Made by a program: the position numbers and the translations under genes
Origin: an uncultured Coriobacteriales bacterium
GTDB taxonomy: Bacteria > Actinomycetota > Coriobacteriia > Coriobacteriales > UMGS124
Reading direction: 5' to 3'
DNA: 13,527 nt
NCBI GenBank assembly: GCA_903789505.1
Contig: CAIFEU010000070.1
Span: 1-13,527, forward strand
Shown: piece by piece, positions 1 through 6,503 of the stretch
Position numbering within the stretch: position 1 is the stretch's first letter
Layout: each line of letters starts with the position of its first letter
The notes under the pieces: model-generated
Told to the model about the DNA's origin: nothing
The model's input: the letters and a program-made list of their open reading frames with translations, nothing else
Databases searched by the model: none

Positions 1-14
1 TGTATAAGAGACAG
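1..14. other. Residual Nextera/Tn5 mosaic-end adapter sequence
   Basis: The first 14 bases, TGTATAAGAGACAG, match the last 14 bases of the 19-bp Tn5 mosaic end used in Nextera libraries (AGATGTGTATAAGAGACAG). The sufS reading frame is open directly after it, while a TAA in the same frame lies inside it at 5-7. The genomic sequence therefore probably starts at about base 15. This is a library artefact at a contig end, not a biological transposon end. Confidence 0.93.
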
Positions 15-838
15 GTGCGACGCTGGTCTACCTGTATCTGGACGACGACGGCCACATCGACCCCGCCCAGATCGAGGAGAAGATCGGGCCTAAGACGCGA
101 ATCGTGTCCTGCACGCACGTCTCCAACGTGCTCGGCGTCATGAACCCCATCCGTGCGATCGCCGACCGCGCGCACAGCTTCGGCGCGTTCATGGTCGTCG
201 ACGCCGCCCAGTCCGTCCCGCACGTGCGCGTCAACGTCGAGGAGCTGGGCTGCGACCTTCTCGCGTTCTCCGCGCACAAGGCCTTGGGCCCGATGGGCGT
301 CGGCGTGCTGTGGGGGCACATGGACCTGCTCGAGAAGCTCCCGCCGTTCCTGACCGGCGGCGAGATGATCGACTCGGTGTCCGAGCAGGGCGCGGTCTGG
401 GCGCCAGTCCCGCAGAAGTTCGAGGCGGGCACGCAGGACGCCGCCGGCATCCACGCCGCCAGCGTGGGACTGGCGTACTACGACGAGAAGGGCCGCGACG
501 CCCTTGAGGGCCGCGAGCGGCTGCTCGTCGACTACCTGTATCGCCGACTGGACGCCTTCCCGCAGGTGAGCGTCCTGGGACCGAAGGACCCCTCTGAGCA
601 CGTGGGCGTCGTCTCGTTCAACCTGGAGGGGATACATCCGCACGACGTGGCGGCGCTGCTCGACGTCCGCCACGTCGCGATCCGCGTCGGTCACCACTGC
701 GCCCAGCCGCTGCTCGCCAGCATGGGTCTGCAGACCTGCTGCCGCGCCTCGATCGCGTTCTACAACGACGCGCACGACATTGACCAGCTCTGTGAGGGCA
801 TTGAGTTTGTCTGGGGTGTTTTCCATGGGAATGACTGA
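15..838 (+). CDS. sufS: SufS-type cysteine desulfurase, 5'-truncated by the window edge
   Basis: PLP-dependent group II cysteine desulfurase. It converts L-cysteine to L-alanine and holds the sulfur as an active-site persulfide for cytosolic Fe-S cluster assembly. About 273 residues remain; the family is usually around 400-420, so roughly 140 N-terminal residues are missing. The frame is open back to the adapter junction, starting G-A-T-L-V-Y, which matches mid-protein SufS sequence. The GTG at 104 is an internal valine and not a start. The PLP-binding lysine is in AHKALGPMGVG (codon 278-280). The catalytic cysteine is in RVGHHCAQPL (codon 698-700), the short-loop context typical of SufS rather than IscS. 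The helix VSNVLG and the motif FEAGTQDAAG are also family-typical. The 3' end overlaps sufU, indicating translational coupling in a suf operon whose upstream genes lie outside the window. Confidence 0.95.
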
Positions 839-1289
839 CCTGTACTCGCCCATCCTGCTCGACCACAACGCCAACCCGGACTACCGCTACACGATAGACA
901 GCCCCACGCACACCCATGACGGAATCAACCCCACCTGCGGCGACGAGCTCACGATTCAGGTGCGCCTGGGCGACGACGGCAAGATTGCGGAGGCGGCGTT
1001 CACCGGGCACGGCTGCGCGGTGTCGCAGGCATCGGCGGACATGATGGCGGACGCGGTGATCGGGCTCTCGCCTGAGGACGCCCGCAAGCTCTGCCAGCTC
1101 TTCGAGCGCATGGTGCGCGGGGAGGTGCGCGACGAGTCCGTGCTCGACGAGCTCGGCGACGCGGCGAGCCTCAAGGACATCAGCCACATGCCCTCGCGCG
1201 TCAAGTGCGCCGAGCTTGCCTGGCGCACGCTCGACGAGATGCTCGCCGATGACGCCGACCAGAGCGCGAAGGCCACGACGACCGAGTAG
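825..1289 (+). CDS. sufU: SufU, zinc-dependent sulfur-transfer partner of SufS
   Basis: IscU-fold protein of 154 residues that accepts persulfide sulfur from SufS by zinc-ligand exchange and passes it to the SUF assembly system. The zinc ligands are visible: Cys38 and Asp40 in NPTCGDEL, Cys64 in GHGCAVSQAS, and Cys128 in RVKCAELAW. The roughly 20-residue insertion before the last cysteine (about 98-122) separates SufU from IscU. I chose the ATG at 825 because GGGGTG (813-818) sits 6 nt upstream. The in-frame ATG at 831 is the alternative, and the longer open frame from 780 has no support. The start lies inside the sufS end (14-nt overlap), which fits co-translation of interacting partners. 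The C-terminal tail after about residue 141 is Asp/Ala/Thr-rich and probably disordered. A strong hairpin follows, so sufU is likely the last gene of its operon. Confidence 0.94.
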   Translation: MGMTDLYSPILLDHNANPDYRYTIDSPTHTHDGINPTCGDELTIQVRLGDDGKIAEAAFTGHGCAVSQASADMMADAVIGLSPEDARKLCQLFERMVRGEVRDESVLDELGDAASLKDISHMPSRVKCAELAWRTLDEMLADDADQSAKATTTE

Positions 1290-1339
1290 GCGCTAGCGAG
1301 GAATTCACGCGAAGGAAGAGCCGCGCGGCAAGGCGGACG

Positions 1340-1402
1340 AAGGGGCGGGCCATCCCGGGCGTCACGGGGGTGGCCCGCCCCTTTGCGAGGGTTCGCCCTT
1401 TT
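1340..1402 (+). terminator. Rho-independent-type terminator after sufSU
   Basis: A perfect 13-bp stem pairs AAGGGGCGGGCCA (1340-1352) with TGGCCCGCCCCTT (1371-1383). CCCG (1354-1357) and CGGG (1365-1368) can pair inside the loop. Only TTT follows the stem directly. A small second hairpin with a TTCG tetraloop (AGGG 1388-1391, CCCT 1396-1399) then runs into TTTT (1399-1402). The position, 50 nt after the sufU stop and before a convergent gene, fits termination of the suf transcript. The rest of the convergent gap, 1403-1533, is GC-rich with only weak hairpins such as 1504-1508/1516-1520. Confidence 0.7.
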
Positions 1403-1533
1403 ATGCGGCACGGCGCCGGCGAACGGCCGCGCAAGCTGGGCACCGAGCTAAGAACGGGCGCCCAAAGGGGTGGCGAATCACGCGACCCGACCCCGTCGAC
1501 CCGCCGCTGCGCCGGAGCGGGCAGGGCGGCGCG

Positions 1534-3126
1534 TCAGCGCAACGGGCGCGACGCCGCGTCTCCCCCTTGGTCTACGAGCCCCCGCGCGGCCTCGACAAGG
1601 GCTCCGTGCTCGTTCGGAAGCGCTCCGTCTATCACCCGGTCGAGCAGCTCGCGCAGAACGTTGCCCACCTGGGGTCCTCGAGCGGCACCGCAGCCGATGA
1701 CGTCGCGCCCGGAGATGTCGAGGTCTCGCACGCGGAAGACCGCCTCGTCCGCCAGAACCTGCTCGAACGCCCGCTCAACCTCGTCGACCTGAGCCAGGCG
1801 TGCGTCGACCGTCGACGGGGCGTGCGCGCCGATGTCCGCCCTCTTGACCATCATCAACTCCCGGAACAGGTCGGTCGCAATCGCATCGGCCCCGGAGTAG
1901 GAGCGCGCCAGCCGAGCGAGCATGCGCGTGATTGCGCGCCTGCTCGGCTCGATGTGCCGGTCGTGGTACTTGATCAGGGTGCAGGCATGGTCGATGTCGA
2001 GGGAGCGCCACCGCAGACGCCGAAAGACCGCGCGCGCCTCAATCGCCCCGGCGCGCTCATGGCCATAGAAGTGCCCCCGACCCTGCTCGTCCACCGTGAA
2101 GGTCTTCGGCTTGCCGATGTCATGGAGCAGGGCGACGTGACGCACGAGCTGGGGGGCGTCGGGCTGCAGGCCGGCGAGCGTATGGAGGCAGTGCTCCCAC
2201 ACGTCATAGACGTGCCAGCGGCTGCGCTGGTCGAAGCGGACCATGGGCAGGATCTCGGGGATGACGCACCCGATCACGTCGACGTACTCGCGCAGGACGT
2301 CGACCGCGGCGACGCCCGCGACCAGCCCGTCATACTCGGCACCGATGCGCTCCTCCGACACGCGCGCGAGCTCGTCACGACAGGAGAGCACCGCGGCGCG
2401 CGTCCCTGGCTCGATTGCGAAGCCGAGCTTGGACGCGAACCTCAGCGCGCGCATCACGCGCAGGCCGTCCTCCTCGAAGCGACGCACCGGATCGCCCACC
2501 GCGCGGATGACCCCGGAGGCGAGGTCGTCCCTGCCGCCGAACACGTCGATGAGGCCGGAGGAAGGGGACCACGCCATCGCGTTGATCGTGAAGTCACGCC
2601 GGGCGAGGTCCTGACGGATGTCGGACACGAAGCGCACTTCGTCGGGATGCCTGCCATCGGAGTAGGCCCCGTCGACGCGAAAAGTCGTGACCTCGACCGG
2701 GACGTCGTGCGCCGCCCCCGTCATGACGGTGACCGTGCCGTGCTTGCAGCCCGTCTCGATGACCGGATACCCGGCCGAGGCGAACACGTCGCGCGTCTGC
2801 TCCCAGCTCGCGGGCGTCGTGAGGTCGATGTCGTGGGCGGTGTGACCCAGCAGTGCGTCGCGCACCGCACCGCCCACGACATAGGCGTCCAGACCCGCCC
2901 GCCGCATCACCTCGAGCGCCTCGCCCGCCTCGGGTGGGAAGGAGCCCAGTCCCAGTTCGACACCGGGGCGGACCACCGGTCGGGCATCGACCGTCGAGGT
3001 GCCGACGGCCCCCACCGGGCGACCGTCGCGACCATCGACCTCAGGGCGGCGCCCCGCGGGCGTGCCGCCCTCCCGTTGCATGCTCTCATCTCCCGCGCGC
3101 ATCGTGGCAATCAACCTCGCCGTCAT
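1534..3126 (-). CDS. cca: CCA-adding tRNA nucleotidyltransferase with HD domain
   Basis: Class II CCA-adding enzyme (530 residues) that builds or repairs the 3'-CCA of tRNAs in the cytoplasm. The nucleotidyltransferase core shows VGGAVRDALLG (about 84-94) and the catalytic pair D99-I-D101. It is followed by RRDFTINAMAW (about 176-186) and FEEDGLRVMRALRFA (about 218-232), the motif that carries nucleotide-selecting residues. An HD phosphohydrolase-type domain follows, with H335-D336 in LLHDIGK and YHD at 387-389. The C-terminal block DLDISGRDVIG is typical of the actinobacterial/HD-containing branch. I chose the ATG at 3126 because GGGAG (3132-3136) lies 5 nt upstream. The frame is open to 3276, and ATGs at 3102 and 3081 are possible; the one at 3081 also has a GGGAG upstream. 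Residues 1 to about 65 form an Arg/Gly/Pro-rich extension with no recognisable fold. The gene is divergent from murB. Confidence 0.93.
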   Translation of the reverse strand: MTARLIATMRAGDESMQREGGTPAGRRPEVDGRDGRPVGAVGTSTVDARPVVRPGVELGLGSFPPEAGEALEVMRRAGLDAYVVGGAVRDALLGHTAHDIDLTTPASWEQTRDVFASAGYPVIETGCKHGTVTVMTGAAHDVPVEVTTFRVDGAYSDGRHPDEVRFVSDIRQDLARRDFTINAMAWSPSSGLIDVFGGRDDLASGVIRAVGDPVRRFEEDGLRVMRALRFASKLGFAIEPGTRAAVLSCRDELARVSEERIGAEYDGLVAGVAAVDVLREYVDVIGCVIPEILPMVRFDQRSRWHVYDVWEHCLHTLAGLQPDAPQLVRHVALLHDIGKPKTFTVDEQGRGHFYGHERAGAIEARAVFRRLRWRSLDIDHACTLIKYHDRHIEPSRRAITRMLARLARSYSGADAIATDLFRELMMVKRADIGAHAPSTVDARLAQVDEVERAFEQVLADEAVFRVRDLDISGRDVIGCGAARGPQVGNVLRELLDRVIDGALPNEHGALVEAARGLVDQGGDAASRPLR

Positions 3127-3274
3127 CTCAGCTCCCACTTGTGTGTGTTGACCATCATAGCCAATAGCGCTTGGTCGGGATTGGAACATAATGGCTCTGT
3201 TACATTCCGCCGACAACGCCTCGACAAGGTGGCCCGTCACAGCGCGGGCCCCGCTGGCCACAGAAGGAAGCCTC
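3127..3274. promoter_or_regulatory. Divergent cca/murB intergenic region, presumed promoters
   Basis: The two genes are transcribed away from each other, so both promoters should lie here. The stretch from about 3145 to 3210 is clearly more AT-rich than its surroundings. Possible -10 elements are TATGAT on the minus strand (3154-3159) for cca and CATAAT (3187-3192) or TACATT (3201-3206) on the plus strand for murB. I found no convincing -35 box at standard spacing for any of them. TTGACC at 3148-3153 (+) has no matching -10. The region is well supported as regulatory by position; the exact boxes are guesses. Confidence 0.35.
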
Positions 3275-4390
3275 ATGCAGACCTATGAAGACATCCGGCT
3301 CGCGCCCTACACGACGCTTCGCGTCGGAGGCATGGCGAGGCGATTCACCGTCACCGAGTCCTCGGAGGAGCTCGCGAGCGCGGTGACCCAGGCGGACTCC
3401 CAGGGTACGCCCGTCTTCGTCCTCGGAGGCGGGTCCAACGTGCTCGTCTCGGACGAGGGCTTCGACGGCAGCGTCATCCACCCCGCGCAGGACGCGATAG
3501 AGCTGCTCGGAAAACGCGGCCCCGACGAGCGCCATCGGGTGCTGGTGCGCTGCGACGCGGGCGCGGCCTGGGACGACTTCGTCAGGTTCGCGACCGAGCG
3601 CGAGCTCTCGGGCGTCGCCGCCCTGTCGGGAATCCCCGGCTGCATCGGAAGCGCCTGCATGCAGAACATCGGCGCCTACGGGCAGGAGATGGGCTCCTCG
3701 CTGGTGTCCGCGCTGCTGCTTGACCGCCTCACGGGCAGCGTCCGCGAGGCGAGCGCCCGGTCGCTCCAGATGGGGTATCGAACCTCCATCCTGCGCGAGA
3801 ACCTCGAGTGGGAGCGCGAGCACGGCGGGGAGCACTTCCCCACCCCGCGTTGGGTCGTCCTGAGTGCCACGTTCGGGCTCGCGGACGACCCCGAGACCGC
3901 CGTCGAGCACCCGCAGCTCGCGCGGGCACTGGGCGTCGAGGTCGGCGAGACCCAGCACGCCGCCGTCGTGCGGGACGAGGTGCTGGCGGTGCGCGGCTCC
4001 AAGGCGATGCTCGCCGACGGCGATGCCGGCGACGGCAGGGGCGTGGACCACGACCGCTGGTCAAGTGGGTCGTTCTTCACGAACCCCCTGCTCACCTATG
4101 AGGACGCCCAGAGGCTACCGGCGCAGGCGCCTCGCTTTCCCGCCCACGGGGGGATAAAGACGTCGGCGGCATGGCTCATCGAGCACGCGGGGTTCTCGCG
4201 CGGGTTCGGCGTGCATGGCCCGGGTTCGCGCGCGACGCTCTCGTCGCGCCACACGCTCGCGATCACGAATCGCGGCAATGCCACGTCCGCAGACCTCATC
4301 GAGCTCGCGCGGGCAGTCCGAAGGGGCGTGCACGACCGCTTCGGAATCACGCTCGAACCCGAGACGGTGCTGGTGGGGGTCAGCCTGTAG
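3275..4390 (+). CDS. murB: UDP-N-acetylenolpyruvoylglucosamine reductase (MurB)
   Basis: FAD- and NADPH-dependent cytosolic reductase making UDP-MurNAc, the second committed step of peptidoglycan precursor synthesis. It has 371 residues. The FAD-binding half contains TTLRVGG (13-19), VLGGGSNVLVSDEGF (49-63) and LSGIPGCIGSACMQNIGAYG (117-136). The substrate half contains GYRTS (167-171), SGSFFTNP (264-271) with the proton-donor Ser266, HGGIKTSAAWLIEHAG (291-306), and LEPETVLVG at the C terminus carrying the conserved glutamate. The fold is the type I arrangement with the intact YR and GSFF elements. I chose the ATG at 3275 because AAGGA (3264-3268) sits 6 nt upstream; the open frame extends to 3191 without a ribosome site. 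It converges on the GtrA-family gene with a 14-nt gap. An inverted repeat (4396-4402/4416-4422) lies at the junction without a T tract. Confidence 0.95.
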   Translation: MQTYEDIRLAPYTTLRVGGMARRFTVTESSEELASAVTQADSQGTPVFVLGGGSNVLVSDEGFDGSVIHPAQDAIELLGKRGPDERHRVLVRCDAGAAWDDFVRFATERELSGVAALSGIPGCIGSACMQNIGAYGQEMGSSLVSALLLDRLTGSVREASARSLQMGYRTSILRENLEWEREHGGEHFPTPRWVVLSATFGLADDPETAVEHPQLARALGVEVGETQHAAVVRDEVLAVRGSKAMLADGDAGDGRGVDHDRWSSGSFFTNPLLTYEDAQRLPAQAPRFPAHGGIKTSAAWLIEHAGFSRGFGVHGPGSRATLSSRHTLAITNRGNATSADLIELARAVRRGVHDRFGITLEPETVLVGVSL

Positions 4391-4404
4391 GAGGTGACGC
4401 CCGC

Positions 4405-4854
4405 CTACGCCGCGGGGGCGTCCTCGTCGCGCTCGCCGCTGCCGTCGAGGAACTTCTTGCGCGTGACGAAGTTCCACACCATGACGACCGCCGTGGCGAA
4501 GATCTTGGTGATGAAGTACGGGATGCCGACCATGTCGGTACCCAGCCACATCAGCAGGTCGTTGATGCCCAGGCCGATGACGGACAGCACGACGAAGATC
4601 ACGAACTCCCGGCGCCTGCTCATGCCCTTCTTGTGCGCGAAGACGAAGCGCATGCTCATCAGGTAGTTGAAGATGACCGACACCACGAAGGAGACCGTCG
4701 TCGAGATGAGGTAATCCACCCCGAAGGCCTCGGTGAGCAGGATCATCAGGCCGTAGTCGATGACGAACGCGATGACGCCGACCACGCCGAATCCCGCTAT
4801 CTGGCCGAGAAGTCCGGGACGAGTGCCGTCATCCTTGGTGATTTTTCCGGGCAT
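4405..4854 (-). CDS. GtrA-family four-helix membrane protein
   Basis: Small integral membrane protein (149 residues) of the GtrA/DPMS family. Members are thought to help move polyprenyl-linked sugars across the membrane for cell-surface glycan modification, but many, like this one, have no assigned substrate. Four hydrophobic segments are visible at about 16-40, 47-70, 84-106 and 112-132. Family-typical features are the Gly-rich first helix ending in DYGLMILL, FNYLMSMRFVF at the end of helix 2, and WNFVTRKKFLF-like text (WNFVTRKKFLDG) after helix 4. The ATG at 4854 is preceded by GAAAGGTG (4861-4868) at 6-nt spacing. The upstream GTG at 4875 has no such site. It starts 17 nt after the YigZ-family stop and is presumably co-transcribed. 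No glycosyltransferase is adjacent, so its partner is unknown. Confidence 0.88.
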   Translation of the reverse strand: MPGKITKDDGTRPGLLGQIAGFGVVGVIAFVIDYGLMILLTEAFGVDYLISTTVSFVVSVIFNYLMSMRFVFAHKKGMSRRREFVIFVVLSVIGLGINDLLMWLGTDMVGIPYFITKIFATAVVMVWNFVTRKKFLDGSGERDEDAPAA

Positions 4855-4871
4855 TGCTGACACCTTTCGAC

Positions 4872-5561
4872 TCACGAGACCGCGCGCACAACCGGGTCCA
4901 GGACATGAGGGACGACACGGCCGGCGCTCATTTCGTGGACCGACGAGACGAACGCGTCGACGCGCTCGCGCGTGTGGCGCGCCCCGATCGACGCCGCTCC
5001 CCTGCCCTCGTCAAGCCCGACCTCGCGAAACAGCGCCGTGAGCGACACCTGCTCGGCGTACTGGGGGGACTCGATCTCGGCGCCCATGCGCTCGGCGAGG
5101 CTCACGACGCGGTCGTACAGCGCGTACGAGACCGTGAGCTCGACGGGGATGCACGCCAGATAGCGCAGCCGGGTCGCATCGCGCAGGCACAGCTGGGCGG
5201 CAAGGGTGTAGGCGCGCACCAGGCCGCCCGTGCCCAGGAGCACCCCGCCGAAGAAGCGGGTGACGTACACCGCCACGTCGCGCAGGCCCTCGTGCTCGAC
5301 GACGTCGAGGATGGGCTTGCCGGCGGTCCCGGAGGGCTCGCCGTCGTCACTCGACCGCGACGAACCGTCTGCGAGCACGTACGCCCACGCCGTGTGGCGG
5401 GCCTTGGGGTTGATCGAGCGGATGTGCGCGAGGATCTCCATAGCCTTGCCGGCGTCGCTGACGGGATACGCGCGCGACACGAACTCACTGCGCTCGACCG
5501 TGTGCGTCGCCACCGACTCGCTCTCAATCGTGGAGTAGCCCACAACCTCCCCCACGCCCAT
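4872..5561 (-). CDS. yigZ: YigZ/IMPACT (UPF0029) family protein
   Basis: Protein of 229 residues in the widespread IMPACT/YigZ family. The biochemical role in bacteria is not settled; eukaryotic relatives act on translational control through Gcn2. The N-terminal domain carries the family signature: SEFVSRAYPV (about 25-34), ARHTAWAY (54-61), DDGEPSGTAGKP (72-83) and TRFFGGVLLGTGGLVRAY (101-118). The usual tyrosine of the YFGG motif is Phe here. The C-terminal half (about 130-229) corresponds to the small RNA-binding-like DUF1949 region. I chose the ATG at 5561 because GAGGAGG (5566-5572) lies 4 nt upstream, the strongest Shine-Dalgarno in the window. The frame is open to 5684, but the extra 41 residues have no family match that I recognise. 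It probably forms a two-gene operon with the GtrA-family gene. Confidence 0.9.
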   Translation of the reverse strand: MGVGEVVGYSTIESESVATHTVERSEFVSRAYPVSDAGKAMEILAHIRSINPKARHTAWAYVLADGSSRSSDDGEPSGTAGKPILDVVEHEGLRDVAVYVTRFFGGVLLGTGGLVRAYTLAAQLCLRDATRLRYLACIPVELTVSYALYDRVVSLAERMGAEIESPQYAEQVSLTALFREVGLDEGRGAASIGARHTRERVDAFVSSVHEMSAGRVVPHVLDPVVRAVS

Positions 5562-5683
5562 CCGACCTCCTCGTCCGACGAAAGGCAGCTCCCTCGCAGG
5601 CACGTCCGGCAGAAACGCCCGTGCGAACGCGACCGTCCCCGCCCCCACACAATGCCAGGGACCGACACCGGCCCCATATGACA

Positions 5684-5729
5684 AGGGAGACGAGGGAGGG
5701 GCCTCTGGCCCACTCTTCCCCGTCTCCCT
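5684..5729 (-). terminator. Hairpin terminator after efp
   Basis: A 9-bp outer stem pairs AGGGAGACG (5684-5692) with CGTCTCCCT (5721-5729). An inner stem pairs GGGCC (5699-5703) with GGCCC (5707-5711) around a 3-nt loop. On the minus strand the stem is followed by TTGTCATATG, a poor but T-containing tail. It lies 15 nt after the efp stop, so termination of the efp transcript is the simplest reading. The remaining gap to the YigZ-family start (5573-5683) shows no promoter I would call. Confidence 0.6.
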
Positions 5730-5744
5730 CAGAGCGGCTCTTCC

Positions 5745-6308
5745 CTAGACGCGCGACACGTACTTGCCCTCGCGCGTGTCGACCTTGATCTTGTCGCCCA
5801 CGTTGAGGAACATCGGCACCTGAATCGTCGCGCCGGTCTCAATCGTGGCGGGCTTGGTGCCGGACTGGACCGTGTCGCCCTTGAAGCCCGGGTCGGTCTC
5901 GGTGATCTCGACCTCGATGAACATCGGGGGCTCGACCGCGTACAGCTCGCCGTTGGCGTACTGCATCAGGCAGACGTCGTTCTCCTTGAGGAACTGCGCC
6001 TGCTCGCCCACCAGCTCGGCAGCGACCGGAATCTGCTCGTAGGTGTCGTTGTCCATGAACCAGTAGGTGTCACCGTCCTGGTAGAGGTACTGCATCTCCT
6101 TGGTCTCGATGCGAACGTCCTCGAACTTGCGGCCGGAGTTGAAGGTGAGCTCGTTGGTGCGGCCGGTGCGGATGTCCTTGATCTTGGTGCGGACGAAGGC
6201 GCCGCCCTTGCCGGGCTTGACGTGCTGGAAGCTGACGATGACGTAGTCCTTGCCATCGATCTGGATGCCCATGCCGTTCTTGAAGTCTGCTGTGCTGATG
6301 GTGGTCAA
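5745..6308 (-). CDS. efp: Translation elongation factor P (EF-P)
   Basis: EF-P binds between the P and E sites of stalled ribosomes and speeds peptide-bond formation at polyproline stretches. The 187-residue length matches the family (185-188). The N-terminal KOW-like domain starts TADFKNGM and carries the tip loop VKPGKGGAFVR with the conserved Lys34 at the usual modification position. The two OB domains follow, with FNSGRKFEDV, LYQDGDTYWFMD and the C-terminal PMFLNVGDKIKVDTREGKYVSR. I chose the TTG at 6308: GAAAGG (6316-6321) lies 7 nt upstream, and the product then begins M-T-T-I-S-T-A-D-F at the family's normal length with Lys at exactly 34. The ATG at 6323 would add five residues but has no ribosome site. 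No EpmA/EpmB-type modification gene is in the window. The gene lies directly downstream of the M24 peptidase gene, as in other actinobacteria. Confidence 0.95.
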   Translation of the reverse strand: MTTISTADFKNGMGIQIDGKDYVIVSFQHVKPGKGGAFVRTKIKDIRTGRTNELTFNSGRKFEDVRIETKEMQYLYQDGDTYWFMDNDTYEQIPVAAELVGEQAQFLKENDVCLMQYANGELYAVEPPMFIEVEITETDPGFKGDTVQSGTKPATIETGATIQVPMFLNVGDKIKVDTREGKYVSRV

Positions 6309-6431
6309 CGAAGTGCCTTTCATTCCGAGAGCTCTCGCGGGACATCTGGCCCGCATGCATACGCATCGATTCTATACCTGGGGCACTCCAGCCCCCTCAT
6401 CCCGAAGGTGACTGAACGTAATCACCCCAAA
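6309..6431 (-). promoter_or_regulatory. efp leader and possible promoter
   Basis: If the hairpin upstream terminates pepQ, efp needs its own promoter here. The only -10-like string on the minus strand is TATAGA/TAGAAT (TATAGA at 6371-6376), within the most AT-rich patch of the gap; no fitting -35 is visible. A 5-bp inverted repeat GGGGC/GCCCC (6380-6384/6391-6395) sits just upstream of it. The efp ribosome-binding site GAAAGG is at 6316-6321. Confidence 0.25.
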
Positions 6432-6461
6432 CGTCGTCGCGGCGACCCTGGGGCGACGACG
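6432..6461 (-). terminator. Hairpin between pepQ and efp, probable weak terminator
   Basis: A 9-bp perfect stem pairs CGTCGTCGC (6432-6440) with GCGACGACG (6453-6461) around a 12-nt loop. On the minus strand it is followed by TTTGGGG. It lies 43 nt after the pepQ stop. The short T run makes it a weak intrinsic terminator or a processing/attenuation hairpin. Confidence 0.4.
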
Positions 6462-6503
6462 CCGCAGCCATGGTAGGTCGGATGGTCAGGGGCGCGCCAC
6501 ACC

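Noticed and set aside
104..838. Start of sufS at GTG 104
   Set aside because: The frame continues upstream with conserved SufS sequence to the adapter junction. GTG 104 encodes an internal valine in a beta strand.
1403..1533. Possible small gene or RNA in the sufU/cca convergent gap
   Set aside because: Only GC-rich sequence with weak hairpins. No ribosome site with a plausible short ORF and no tRNA-like cloverleaf seen.
1567..3288. 573-residue plus-strand open frame opposite cca
   Set aside because: It is a GC-driven shadow: every recognisable motif lies on the minus strand (CCA-adding enzyme), and the antisense product is Arg/His/Val/Asp-rich with no family resemblance.
4854..5681. 275-residue plus-strand open frame opposite the YigZ-family gene
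   Set aside because: The minus strand carries the full IMPACT/YigZ signature and a strong ribosome site. The antisense frame has no recognisable content.
5562..5684. Upstream extension of the YigZ-family protein to 5684
   Set aside because: The extra 41 residues show no family similarity, and GAGGAGG directly before ATG 5561 marks the start.
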